DNA from: Isoetes taiwanensis
Taxonomy: Eukaryota; Streptophyta; Lycopodiopsida; Isoetales; Isoetaceae
NCBI GenBank assembly: GCA_021234155.1
Contig: JAJEKV010000095.1
Span: forward strand, 3,899,503 to 3,963,502
DNA length: 64,000 bases
Direction: 5' to 3'
Part shown: positions 1 through 11,834 of the stretch, in pieces
Layout of the letters: every line of letters starts with the position of its first letter
Numbering within the stretch: position 1 is the stretch's first letter
Notes under the pieces: generated by a model
What the model was told of the DNA's origin: nothing
Databases searched by the model: none
Seen by the model: only the letters and a program-made list of their open reading frames with translations
Program-made: the position numbers and the translations under genes

Positions 1-42
1 AGAATTCATGTGGCCTTCAAATTTAAGGTGAGCCGAAAGCAC

Positions 43-139
43 AACCGTCATCTAGTTCACATCCTTCTGTAAACATGCCTTTCTAGCTCCATAACCGCCA
101 TTTAGTTCACATCCTTCTGTAAACATGCCTTTCTAGCTC
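43..139. repeat. Two-copy 50-bp tandem repeat
   Basis: Two near-identical 47-bp units at 43-89 and 93-139 share the segment that ends in aaacatgcctttctagctc. They differ at only two or three positions. No coding potential was seen. Confidence 0.8.
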
Positions 140-182
140 ATCAAATAGCAAATGAGTTGTGCAGATGCAAAGCAAACTATTT

Positions 183-540
183 GGGATAAAGCAAATCTAC
201 TATGTTTTTCCTGCTTTATTATGCAAAGCAAACTATTTGGGATTGTCATAACTGGATACTATTTGGGATTTGAAGGGTGCAGCAAATACTATTGTTGTTA
301 CCTCTTGCCATCCATTTCTGTAATCTACTCAAAGCATATCTGAACTTTAATATATCTGACATTTCCATTTCTCTTGCCGTCTGTAGCTTCAATTCAAATG
401 AAGATTGTTTGCAGGAGTTGATATAGCCACTTTGGTTTGCTGAATTCATGGGATAAAGCAAATCTATGTTTTTCCTGCTTTATTATGCAAAGCAAACTAT
501 TTGGGATTGTCATAACTAGATAACTGGATACTATTTGGGA
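183..540. repeat. Direct repeat pair containing gcaaagcaaactatttggga
   Basis: About 70 bp at 183-253 recurs almost unchanged at 449-519. Both copies are followed by a shorter ggatactatttggga motif. The 600-1520 interval that follows is AT-rich and shows no recognisable gene. Confidence 0.75.
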
Positions 541-1526
541 TTGTGGTTTTGGCATCTTTGCATTGGAATCGTGCATATATTTTATGAATGTATTTATTTT
601 ATGAAAGTGGTCACAACATATGCATTATATTTGAGCTACTAACTGGAACATTAAAACTTATCACCATGTGCTGTTATGGCATTCTAAAGCCAAATAAAAA
701 TATAACATAAGACCTTCTCAGGTTCAATTATAAAATTTCCAAGCTTTTTAGTAATTAATACTGCGGCCTTTGAAGTTTACCTATGTTTTGATCTTTTTTT
801 CCTTGTTCACCCTCAAGTTTACCTATATTTGCTTTTGTTAGGGCCCGAAGGGCCCAAAAATTTTTCTAATATTATAACAAGCACATAACTACCATTAACA
901 TTAACTATTACAAACTATTGTATCCAACATGTTTAAATTATATAAATACGTACAAATTCAACACCATTTAGATCGACATATCCCTAAGAAGCTTTGAGCA
1001 GAACAGAACGATCCTCGTCTACAGCAAGTGCACATCTGCCTCCCTTATTTCAATTCATAGGATAAATGATATGAAGGCTCAAATTTGGCATCTATCACTG
1101 AAGAAAGACTATTTGAAGAAAGACTATTTGTTGGGGTTGAGAACTTATAATTTACACACATGTTGGAGTTAACACTAAGGAATATACGTGGGACTACCTA
1201 ATCCAAAGTAGGCATATAGTATATGGACCATACATAACTGTTATGAGAAATTAACAGTGATTATCTATTTTTAAAGGTGAGCAATCTTTAAGTATAGTTG
1301 AAAAATTAAAGTTGATTTCAATTGCAATGGTTAAAAGGAACATAATATATGGCATAAAAAATCACTGAGGATTATTGGTGTCATTTCTTCAATGGCATTG
1401 GGTAAGCCCTTGAAGATACATACTTCTAGAAGTTTGCAAACACCAGAAAGCAAGTCACCAAAAACAACAAACTCACAACATCTAGATATATTGGAGAAAC
1501 ATTTCATACCATGCAGCACCTTGCTT

Positions 1527-1778
1527 ACCACAGTCGTCGGATTCGTCGATCCTACAACCCAGATCGTACGTTGGAGCCTTGGGGCACCTCTCGTTTCACT
1601 TATAGTCATTTATGATTGGAGGCACCTATAATTTTGAAATTTGAAACCCTGGACTACCACAGTCGTCGGATCTGTCGATCCTTCGACCCAGATCGTATGT
1701 TGGAGCCTCTGGACACCTCTCGTTTCGCTTATAGTCATTTATGATTGAAGGAGCCTATGATTTTGAAATATTATCTCG
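1527..1778. repeat. Tandem duplication, unit about 128 bp
   Basis: Two adjacent copies (about 1527-1652 and 1655-1778) each contain ccacagtcgtcgga and cacctctcgtttc. The short open frames across them are interrupted in the second copy, so I do not read them as a gene. 1779-2060 shows nothing recognisable. Confidence 0.8.
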
Positions 1779-2059
1779 TCTAAGTTTTTGAGGGAATATC
1801 GAACCTCTATACGGCTTTGCCTAAGATTTTAAAATATGAAATACGGGGGCTTGAACCTCTACCAAAATAACTCAATGTCTTAATAAGACTACTTTAACCA
1901 ATATACCCAATGAGGTAATGCGATTATTTTTTATCTTGAATCTATGTTTTTTTTTATAATAGCAATTGTTTTAGGGATATATGGTCTATGGTTTCAGAAA
2001 TTGTTATTTTTACATCCATATCAAATTCCTCTGGAGCACCCTATTATTTTGCTGCATAT

Positions 2060-2960
2060 TAGAATATTGTATTTTGAGTGTTTGCAAAGTTTCCAAAAAC
2101 TTTCTATTTTTAGACTGAGGTGCTTGCCCATGAGCATTTAGAACATCCTAGAACATTCTATTTTGAATGTTTGCAAAGTTCCACAAAACTTGCTATTTTT
2201 AGATTGAGGTGCTTGTCCATGAGCATCTGGAACATTCGAGAACATTTTAATTTGAGTGTTTGCAAAGTTCCACAAAACTTTCTATTTTTAGACTGAGGTG
2301 CTTGCCCATAAGCATCTGGAACATTCTAGAACGTTCCATTTTTAGAACATTCTATTTTGAGTGTTTGGAAAGTTCTACAAAACTTTCTATTTTTAGACTG
2401 AGGTTCTTGCCCAGGAGCATCTAGAACATTCTATTATGAGTTCTTGCAAACTTTTAGAAAACTTTCTATTTTGAGACTATGGTACTTTCTTAAGGTGCTT
2501 ACCCGTGAGCATCTGGAACATTCTATTTTGAGCATTTGCAAAATTTCAAAAAACTTTCTATTTTTAGCTAGAAGACTCTAGGACATGCCAGGACATTATA
2601 GAAGGTTTTAGAAGATTCTAGAGCTATCTAGAACATCTTAGAGCATCCTTGAATTGTTTGTAAAGTTTCACAGAACTTTCTATTTTTAGACTAAGGTGCT
2701 TGCCCAGGAGCACCTGGAACATTCTAGAACATTCTATTATGAGTTCTTGCAAACTTTTAGAAAACTATCTATTTTTAGACTATGGTATTTTCTATTTCTA
2801 GACTAAGGTGCTTACCCGTAAACATCTGGAACATTCCAGAACATTCTATTTTGAGCATTTGTAAAGGTTCACAAAACTTTCTATTTTAGACATTCTAGAA
2901 GACTCTAGAACATTTTAGGACATTCTAGAAGATTCCAGAGCTAGCTACAACATCCTAGAG
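2060..2960. repeat. Degenerate minisatellite, unit about 90-110 bp
   Basis: Roughly eight or nine diverged units each carry the blocks gagtgtttgcaaagtt, aaaactttctatttttagac, gaggtgcttgccc and gagcatctggaacattctag. Many junctions hold the palindrome TTCTAGAA. Several units are shortened or carry internal duplications, especially 2560-2660 and 2880-2960. No open frame crosses the array. Confidence 0.85.
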
Positions 2961-3021
2961 CATCCTTGAAATTTTTGCCCTTACCCTTAACTATATATGA
3001 ACTTTTCTTTTTAAGAAATTA

Positions 3022-3250
3022 ATGCTTGGCCTAGTAGTAAGGGTGGGGGGTTTAGGGGGCGAGGATTAGGGTTCGAATCCCCTCCACAACCAAGAAGTTT
3101 TAAAGTGGGTGGGAGGTCGAGATCCTGCCCTTTTCTTTTGCACCCTTCCTCGGCTCGGCCCCTTCGGGGCCTCGCCTCGGTTTGGACATCTTTTTTGGGT
3201 CTATTCCTCGCTCGGCGGCCGAGGCCTCGCCTCAGTTTGGCCCACCCATG
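3022..3250 (+). mobile_element. tRNA-derived SINE
   Basis: The head has a pol III promoter layout. TGGCCTAGTAGTAAG near 3027 fits an A box, and GGTTCGAATCC near 3070 is a perfect B box that also looks like a tRNA T arm. The acceptor stem is not paired, so this is not a functional tRNA. The body behind it is unusually GC-rich for this window, with repeats of ggcctcgcctc(g/a)gtttgg. The 3' limit is uncertain because a different tandem repeat begins near 3250. Confidence 0.65.
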
Positions 3251-3590
3251 TAATCCTACTACTAAATCCAAAGTATCACCCATTAGGAGCTTACTCAACC
3301 TCGGTTTGGTATCGCCTCGCGTATATACCTACTATTAATATGTACTACCAATTTTAAACTATCACACGTTGAGGAGCTTAGTCACGTTTACTACCAATTT
3401 TAAAGTATCATCCATTGGGAGTTTACTCACACCTACTATCAACTCTAAAGTCTTACCCATTAAAAGCTGACTCACACTTACTACACCGACTACCAATTTC
3501 AAACTATCACCCATTGGGAGCTTACCCACACCTACTACTACTAAAGTATCAGCCGTTGGGAGCTTACTACATCTACTACTCATTGACAGT
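3250..3590. repeat. Tandem repeat, unit about 50-60 bp
   Basis: About six imperfect units share ctaccaattt(t/c)aaa, tatcacccattgggagc and ttactcacacctacta. The first unit overlaps the end of the SINE. 3600-4280 holds no recognisable feature. Confidence 0.8.
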
Positions 3591-4282
3591 AGAAGTTTTG
3601 ATGGCAGATGTAAAACGTAAAAAGGTTTATGCAATATTCTTGGAACTGAAACTGTACCATATGCCAAGGCATAATAGACACACTAAATTGCCTTTACGTA
3701 ATAAATAAATAATTCACAGTGATCTGCTAGTGTCGCAGCCTGACAAAGACTACTCATGGTAGGCCATTGTGTGCTTTGAAATATATCTGTAATAGAAAAC
3801 TTGGCATATTCATCCCACATCCCGTCCCACATATTTTAAGCTATATGATTGGATACTATCACCAGTGCAATTTGTTTTTTGGTTGCCCTAAAGGGCACTT
3901 AAGGAAACAAATTTTATTATGATGGTCTGAACTCTTTTTAATTCTTTTATTAAAATTTCTGCCTCTTTTCAAAAATATCCCCGATGGTTTTAATCTGCTT
4001 CAAGGGCCTGCTACTCTGCCAAAAGTTTGGCACATTTTGGATTTGGAAGATTGGTGGTCCGAGGAAGAAAGAAACATGAGTTTGTATAGAAAGAATCAGA
4101 AGCAAGTTGAGGCAATAGAGAAAATATCAACAAGTTATGGCAATGATACTCTGCTCTAGGGGATAGCTATGGAGGACGCCATATCCGAGCTTGGTTGTAC
4201 CATGCAAAAACAGCTCATGGTCTGCATATATATGGGCTACCATATGATACAATCCAACCGCAAACACCATGTTAAATACATA

Positions 4283-4570
4283 TTCACGTGAAAGTTGGAC
4301 AAAAGTATGTTGGTGGGGTACATAAAAGTGTGACCCCAGCACTTAGATCAACACCTTGGACCTACTATTCTATCATAGTATTCCACTTGTCATTCATTGG
4401 AGCTATTACATATTTCTATTGATTATCTAATTACCATGTGCTAGTACTAGTAACACCCTAAATAAGATGCCATACGAGGTGCTATATTAGTGCCTGTCAG
4501 CATGTGTCCGGACGCCTGCTTTTGTACCCCACCAGCATACTTTTGCCCAACACTATCTAACGTGAAGGAG
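4283..4570. repeat. Inverted repeat, MITE-like
   Basis: About 45 bp at 4283-4330 (containing acaaaagtatgttggtgggg) recurs in inverse orientation at about 4517-4565, with about 190 bp between. This could form a hairpin and may be a small inverted-repeat element. No clear target duplication was found. Confidence 0.5.
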
Positions 4571-4864
4571 TTAGGTTTTTTTTAAATATTGTTAAACCTT
4601 TGTAAAATCTTTGTTGTAATAAAAAAGTTATAAAAGTTGGAAAGTTTCAGTTTTGTTATATATCACATTCTCCAAATGGCTCTTGGCACCGATAAATAAA
4701 TAGAATTACATGCTATAGTGAAAAGTATCAAAATTATACATGATCATAGCAAAAGCAAACCCGTTTACACTTTTGACCTATGGAAATCTCATTTCAAAGC
4801 ACATTTGTCTCTTTGTTGTAAATGCCAAGGCCCCTCAACCCCAGCAAACGTAAAAGACTCAAGG

Positions 4865-5057
4865 ACTCTCCTCCAAACATAAAAGGCACTATTTGAACAA
4901 TAAAGGGACAACACCACCTTTTGCCTTTCCCCCCAAACATAAAAGGCACTATTAAACTTTAAAAGAGGCAAAAACACCTTTTACCTTTTCCCCCAAGCCT
5001 AAAAGGTACCTTTTGAACTTCATAAAGAACAACACCACCTTTTGCCTTTTTCCCTTT
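4865..5057. repeat. Three-copy tandem repeat, unit about 63 bp
   Basis: Three diverged copies of a unit with the motifs ccccaaacataaaaggcac and caccaccttttgcctt lie next to the Helitron helicase remnant. Open frames across it on the minus strand follow the repeat period and are not considered genes. Confidence 0.75.
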
Positions 5058-5130
5058 GGCAATGCTTAAAATATTCATGGAGGAGCAAGGACTCACAAAT
5101 CTTCAACATCCTCCTCACGCCTAATTCGTA

Positions 5131-6698
5131 ATGACAGAAGAACGAAAAAGAAGGCGTGCATTCGAGAGAAATAACTATAGGGAGAAGCCAAAGAGCTCGG
5201 CTTACTGGAAGACGATGCCGAGTGGGAGAAGACACTCGAAGATGCGAGCAACTTTTAGATGCCAATGTAGCCATGCCAGACATTCGCACTCATTTGCCTG
5301 TACAATGATCCACAAGATCCAGTGCAGCTATGGGAGCTCTTCAAGGACAACCTGACAGAAGATTACCAACAGCGGATGCCACAAGAGCAAGCATACAACA
5401 ATGCACTAAATTGATGAAATTTTCCAGACAAGCGAGCTGCACATGTCAGCAACTTGGATTAATAGGACCACAACTAGACATTCTACGCAACTACCCAAAC
5501 GAACAAACCTTCGATGCAGAAAAGGAGTTGAAAGAGGGACGGAAAAACTACGGCAAGCTCAACAAGGAGCAGAAGCACATAGCCGACATTATCCTCGATG
5601 CAATCAACCAACATCAAGCCCCATGTATCAATGTGGACGGTCCGGGAGGCACAGGCAAGACATTCCTCTTCAACAATCTGATCAGTATACTAAGAGGATG
5701 TGGTGTTGGTGTTGTATTAGTGGCTTGGACAGGCATTGCCAGCCTCATCTTGAAGGGAGCACAAATAGTTCTTTTGACATTCAAGTTACCACTCAACCTA
5801 ACACAAGAGACAACCTCCGCACTGCGTGCAACAAGCCAACAAGCAAAGGTACTTAGAAATGCAAGCATCATGGTCTGGGACGAAATGGGAATGACGCACG
5901 CGCATGCACTTACCGCCGTTGACAGGCTTTTATGCGAGATACGCCAAGATGACAGGCCATTTGGGGGAATAATAATGCTCACCAGCAACGATTTCCGACA
6001 GCAAGTGCCTGTGGTCAATCGTGCAACAAGGACGGAAGTCATCTCGAAGTGTGTCTAGCGGAACCCGTTGTGGACTAACTTCAAAATCCACAAGCTGACA
6101 CAATATGCAGGTCAGAAAAGATGAGCAAATCTTATCAAATTGGATGTTACGTCTCGGTAACGGGGAACAGATGAATAATGAGCCAGGGCTCGACCGCGAC
6201 TTGGTTGAGATACCCGAAGAATGTGTAGTGGAAGACGACTTGATTGACAGCATCTTCAGCAAGGAAATAACGGAGGCAAATGTGTACATGTTGTATAACA
6301 AGGCCATCCTGACACCAAAGAATGAAGATATGCTGAGGATCAACAATAAGGTCCTCTTAAGGTTGAATGGCCATCATTGCAGAAGGCGAAGATGCTAGAA
6401 AGGACTTCCCAATTGAGTTCATCAACCACCTGACCCTTCTGACAGTGCCATCATCATCCTACTCAGAAACATGAACCTGAAGGCCGGCCTCTGCAATGGC
6501 ACCCCCCTTCGCATCATCAAAGCACACCCAAGAATCATAGATACAGAGATAATCACAGGCATCTACAAAGGAACACGGGTCCTCATACCAAGGATAACCC
6601 TAGAGCCATCAGACAATGACCTCCACCCCTTCAAGCGAAGACAGTTCCCCGTGCCACTCGCATTCTCGATGACCATCAACGAGTTGCACTTCAAATGA
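5131..6698 (+). pseudogene. Helitron PIF1-like helicase, C-terminal part, degenerate
   Basis: This is a remnant of the SF1B DNA helicase domain of a plant Helitron rolling-circle transposase. The segment 5330-6058 holds Walker A GPGGTGKTF, a motif II region reading WDEMGMTH, and LTSNDFRQQVPVV where intact relatives have a GGDFRQ-type motif. In another frame, 5290-5400 reads NDPQDPVQLWELFKDNLTED, which is the helicase N-terminal approach. At 6105-6398 comes a linking segment, and at 6471-6698 the C-terminal AGLCNGTPLRI and KRRQFPVPLAFSMTIN region. At least three frame changes and the stop at 6056 break it. The final helicase motif (usually NKSQGQ-like) is missing after 6690. No Rep nickase domain or clear Helitron ends were found, so this is a fragment. 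Confidence 0.85.
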
Positions 6699-6699
6699 T

Positions 6700-7867
6700 A
6701 TATATCATGCCACCAAAGTATTGCTTTCTCGGAATGCCCCACAAAACATGTTACCATTGACAATGCAATCAAAGCAAAACTCCAGACCAAGAGCTAACGA
6801 TAAGAACCAAAGCAAATCTCAAGATATATGAGATAGGCTAAGCATCACTCTACAGGCATCATAGATCACCAACATAATCATTCCATCATAAATTCTTGCA
6901 CCAATTCATAAACTTCATTTGAATTTAAAGAAAGATATTCACAACTTCAAGAACTTTGCCCAGATGTCATCTTCCAAAATTGGGCCTTCCTTCTATACGA
7001 ATTTTGGCTCTTTTATAGAAAACTCCTTAATCCTAGCCACTAGATCTAGACAAATCTCAACTTTAGATCCAAATTCTAACTACCATAAGTTCACTAGATT
7101 TTGCCAACTCAAGATCTGGCCATCCAAACTCCTTACAACTACCATGCTCCTCCAGATTCACAACCAGATTTCATAAGGACTTTAATATTCCTTCAAGTCC
7201 ATAGGTTCCACTTCAATACAACATAAATATTCCTCATCATGCTTCTCCACAATCTTTACACATTTCTTACATTTTCTTCAATTTACACCCGTATAGTTCT
7301 TCATTTTTCCATACATTTCACAAATTTATGCACATTATACAAAAATAGTCAAGATAAAACACACAACAGGCACAAAACTCATTCTATTTTCTATTATTCA
7401 CATATAATAGGAATATACAAACCTTCTTTTAATGTACAACCTCTCACTAGAACAAAATAAAATAAAGCATATTTAGCAAAATGTTACAACTTGCTAATGG
7501 TATCATTTCGAACATAGATCACATTCTTAATGCATATCGTATCCTAAATGCAGAATTAGAGAATCATAAAGCATACTGTTATATTATTATCTTCATCTGG
7601 CAAAGTCTTATGATGTTTGTTTGGTGGTCATTCACATAATCAAGCATAGGGACTGTTGACAATTCATTGACTTGCATCAGGCTAAGATAGCTCATTATCT
7701 TCTTGTTGTACCCATACTGCACAAAAGCTTAACACTATACGGAGTTTGTGCTTGCATGTTAATAGGATGTCATAGATGTTTATGTTGATGATTGGGCAAT
7801 TTAATCCATTCATTCACAGAAAGCTCAACTGCTATGGAGAACCTGCATGAAATTTAAGTTTAGAGGC
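6700..7867. other. AT-rich interval without recognisable genes
   Basis: Only short unconserved open frames were seen (for example 6919-7176 and 7239-7460), with no domain or repeat that I can identify. Confidence 0.5.
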
Positions 7868-7965
7868 GGCCAACCCTCCCCTCTCGTGGATCATGGCAAT
7901 AACCTTTTCGGCCTGGCGATCTTGAGCGTTATTTGCCATGATCCACTTGAGTGGAGGGTTATCCT
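7868..7965 (+). ncRNA. Candidate miRNA precursor hairpin
   Basis: The 5' arm at about 7872-7903 pairs with the 3' arm at about 7928-7960. The core is an uninterrupted match of TGGATCATGGCA with TGCCATGATCCA. The stem extends through aaccctcc/ggagggtt with about four mismatches and one bulge. The loop is about 24 nt. Weaker pairing continues below the stem (agagg with cctct). Length, near-perfect 30-bp stem and short loop fit a plant pre-miRNA. I do not recognise the arms as any conserved plant miRNA, and a short palindromic repeat is the alternative. The strand is unknown; + is given arbitrarily. Confidence 0.45.
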
Positions 7966-7969
7966 CTTC

Positions 7970-9638
7970 TTAAGGTTTTCTCATGAAGACAGCTACTAAA
8001 TTTGAAGCAATTTGTTCTAATGTGAGCTTTTTTATGGCAGAGGCCCATCTATAAAGATGAAAGTTTAAGCCCTCCCCCTCCCTTTAGAGACAGGGCAAAT
8101 TTTGTATTCATGTGATATAAAAATTGCAGCACATACATGATTCCATATGTCGTATTGGAAGAATTCTAGGATATAAAAAACCCTGACTATCCAGGAAGAA
8201 CCCAGAAGATCCAGCGAAAAATAAGGAACTATTAACATAAAGTAGAATGAATGGACAAGTTAAGTACTACAGATGGAGTCATTCAACATCTTTTTCGGCT
8301 TTAACATACTATAGGGAAAACCATTCTTCTTCTGCTAAATCCAATTACTATAGCAACCTCTCCATAGTTTCCAACAACTGGTCCATTTTATAGCCCGACT
8401 GTAGCAGCTTTTGTTACCATTAATGGCTACATGTAGATTATGCCCAAGAAAGATTTTCAGTATTCTTTGCAAACTGGACGAGTAAAATATGAACAAAATC
8501 TGAAGGAAATATAGAAAGGATACATAGACAAATAATTATCCAAATCTTATGCCTGAAGATGAACATTTCCATTGTTAGAGGTAGTGCAATTTCCTAGCTC
8601 GCCATAAATCTGAATTCCATGAATACCAATTAAACCACAGCCCAGTCCTGAAATTGTGATCCAAAAGATGGTGCATTGTTGGAAATGCCTCTACGTCATT
8701 ATGCTTTCTTACAAGTAATAATTCAGTAGCTATCCATCCACAAACCCTCCATCAGAAAATGAAATTCAAGGTCTTCCGCCACTTGAATTTCAAGATTTTA
8801 AATTTAGTAAACTGATTACATCTGCTATGACATATAAAAATCTCCACGTATACCTAGAATATTTGGATGGAGACAACAATAATAACTAGAATAGGCTGCC
8901 ACACTATTCTTAAAGTTGTCATAGGCTTTTAAAGTTTAGACTCTTCGCAACTAAAGGACCTCCTGATCAATCAAAATTCTAATAAATTGATGGAAAATTA
9001 CAGACACTTTAAACAATCATCTTGAAGCAAGTTAGACTTAAAACAAGCCCTAAACTGCCAGACTACTCTCCAAAACCTAACCTTAAATTATAAGCTATGA
9101 GAAGATGCCTAATATACCATCAAATCTTGAAATATGACTAATCAACCTGCCATAGCTATGTAGAGAAACAAAACTTGTTGTCTCCATCTTCCTATTCTAT
9201 ATACATTCTCCCAGCAAGACGTGGGAAAAGAAGGAAAGTTTCTGCCAAATTATAACATGGATGATTTAAATAAGGATCAACTAGATGAAGCCACAATCCT
9301 TGCTCAAAATCAAAGCAAGAGAGATCCCTTTGGCTGATCCCAAATTAAATCGTTATTGCCCTTACCCATCCCTCCAACATCCAGAAAAAACCAGGCGATC
9401 TCCTCTGGCATGGTTGATTATGGGCAGGCAGGGCCAGATAGGTATGTACTGTCGTAGGGCAAAGCCCAAGGTGGCCAAGCGGTGCCCCAACGATCCTCTC
9501 TCAGCTTGAATCCATCATCTTATGTTGATTTTTATATATTGCCTTCAAATCTTTTTTTTAACCCTCATTTGCTTTATAAACCATTGACTTTGGATCAAAC
9601 TAGTTGAAAAAATACTTTTCAAAACCAAAATATGAATA
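7970..9638. other. Intergenic sequence, nothing recognised
   Basis: AT-rich sequence with only short open frames, the longest at 9285-9509, which shows no motif. No repeats or RNA features were identified. Confidence 0.45.
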
Positions 9639-10142
9639 CAAACAAGGTTTAAAATGAAACGCACTTATTTAAGAAGTGCGTTTGAAAGATTCCTTTTGAA
9701 AATTTATAAAATTCTAAAATCCCTCTAAAAAGGGCCCTTTTATTACCATTAGTCCAAAGATTTATAAAATTGCTCGTGAAAACAGACATTTTAAGAAGAC
9801 TTAGTATTAAGGAAAAACACAAAACAAAAAAAATCCCATTTTAGAGGGGGAAAGAACTACAATGAAATTCAAAGATTTACTATGGGGCAAATTCGTATGA
9901 AGAAATTAGATGCTTTTGTACCTTGTCCCTGAAAACTTTTATATTAGCTGTTTTAGAAGACAAGAAATTTGTTATTTCACAACCATTTTTGCTAAATATC
10001 CTAATGGACCTTAAAACACATTGGGAGGCAGTTGAACAAACTTCTTGAATGACAAACCATTGTTTTTGCATCACATAGTATTATAAATGCCAATACATCC
10101 ACGATATCTTGTAGCTAAGCTGAAGTTTTAGTTGATGATGCA

Positions 10143-11260
10143 GTATAAATTTATACCGAGGATACACAAGTTGAAGTAATGAAGCCCTGTGATTACATGC
10201 CCTCCTTTTTTATTCTCGGAGATGTATTTTTGAACGCACATGTCTTTCTACAACATGGTGATGCTCAGAAGATAGTCAATCTCTTTAGTAATGTTGAGCA
10301 TATTCATCACAATTCGTCATCGTAGCAGTGGGCACCATGCACATTTCTCTGGCAGTGAAGTATTTGTCTGCCTTACCCTTTCCTATATATTTGCAAATAA
10401 ATAGGTAAACTTCTGAGGGGTTTCTACTCCTCGCACCCCTCTGGATAAACCATGTAGTTTCCTTTTCGTCAAATACCTGTGTCACCATAACATTTTGGAG
10501 TTCTTTGCCTTTAGTAGCAATTTTTTGAGCTACAAGTGAAGTTCGCATGTATATAGAGAAAAAAAAAAGTAGAAATAACAACATGATTCGACTACTTTAT
10601 GCTCTAACATTGCATTACAAGCTTAGAAAATTTTAAACAGTTTTAGAGCTTTTTAGACTAAAAACCAAGAAAAGTGTGTAAAATTATCCCTTATGTGTGT
10701 TACTTTAGTAGTTTTTAGGTTGCCAAACCCTTTGGCGAGCAAGAAAAGACCCCAAAAGATTTTTACACGATATATATTTTGCCTCGAATTTTGCATATAT
10801 ATATACATATATATATAAAAGTCTTATATATATATGCAATTCGGGTATAAATTTATACCGTTTCTCCAAATATAGATTTATCTAAGAGTTCTCTTTTCTT
10901 GTGGGATATATATATGTAAGTATGTGTATATATTATATATATATACACATATATGTATATATAAATTGGTTGTCGAAGGTTGTCTGCGGTATAAATTTAT
11001 ACCGAGAGAGCTCTCATGGTATAAATTTATACCAGAGAGCTCTCGCAGAGTATACGAGGGAGCTCTCACGGTATAAATTTATACCGAGAGCTCTCATGAT
11101 GAATCGAGAGAGCTCTCTGGTATAAATTTATACCGTAAGAGTCCTCTCGCGGTATAAATTTATCTGCTTCGAGTCCACTTAGCGGTATAAATTTATACCA
11201 TGCGAACTCTCGGCATGTTATATCCACACAACACTATCTATTGTAGTATAAATTTATACC
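10143..11260. repeat. Cluster of GGTATAAATTTATACC palindromes
   Basis: The perfect 16-bp palindrome occurs at 10844, 10988, 11018, 11070, 11119 and 11184. One-base variants are at 10143 and 11245, and a half-site lies at 11151. In 10988-11140 the copies alternate with a second palindrome, GAGAGCTCTC, giving back-to-back small hairpins. The cluster sits inside the inverted-repeat element at 9640-11831. Confidence 0.9.
10792..10965. repeat. AT-dinucleotide rich stretch
   Basis: Runs of (TA)n and (ATAC/GTAT)n type sequence precede the dense part of the palindrome cluster. The stretch is self-complementary and would be easily melted or cruciform-forming. Confidence 0.7.
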
Positions 11261-11834
11261 ATCTAGAAATTTATTTTGAAGACGTTATGTCCACGCATTG
11301 TCATCGCGGTATACATCGGGTCTATAGCAAGGCGGATGAGCAAATAAGAGCAAGTATATAAGATGAAGAGCGGCGTCTTGACTCCAACTTGCACTTCAAA
11401 GTGTAAGTTTGATCAATGAGGCATACTTTCATGTGAAAATGTTTGCTTCGATGAGGCAATGTCAAAATGTCCTATATTTTTGACAATTTTCTTCATAATT
11501 TTGTACAATTTTCACAACCTTGAATATATCACTTCTTTGTCACTCTACTACCCTTGCTATTTTTTTTATTGCCCCTTTTTTGCTACACTTTATAAAAGTA
11601 ACTATTTTTTATTCTAGTTTAGGAGGATGAAAATTGCTATTTAGAATTTTTGCATGAAAGTTATGTTCAATCAACCCCTCAAAAATGGTACCTAAATTAC
11701 TTAAATTGTCACACCTGTCACAAAAAAATCTTAAAAATGGACTTTTTAAAGGGAATTTTAGGGAATCTTTCAAAGATTCCTTTTGAAGTGCGTTTGCAGC
11801 AAATAAGTGCGTTTCATTTTAAACTTTGTTTACA

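Larger units (their letters stand above)
9640..11831. mobile_element. Inverted-repeat (foldback-like) element
   Basis: The left arm begins aaacaaggtttaaaatgaaa at 9640. The right arm ends in its inverse complement at 11831 (one mismatch over about 31 bp). Weaker similarity continues inward for about 100 bp (ctaaaatccct... against ...agggaatttta). Each arm also contains its own palindrome (AACGCACTT...AAGTGCG). No transposase was found between the arms, so a non-autonomous element is likely. I could not find a convincing target-site duplication, so the outer limits are approximate. Confidence 0.6.

Noticed and set aside
3056-3085. Possible tRNA gene (T arm GGTTCGAATCC)
   Set aside because: No acceptor stem, D arm or anticodon arm pairs correctly. 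A SINE head explains it.
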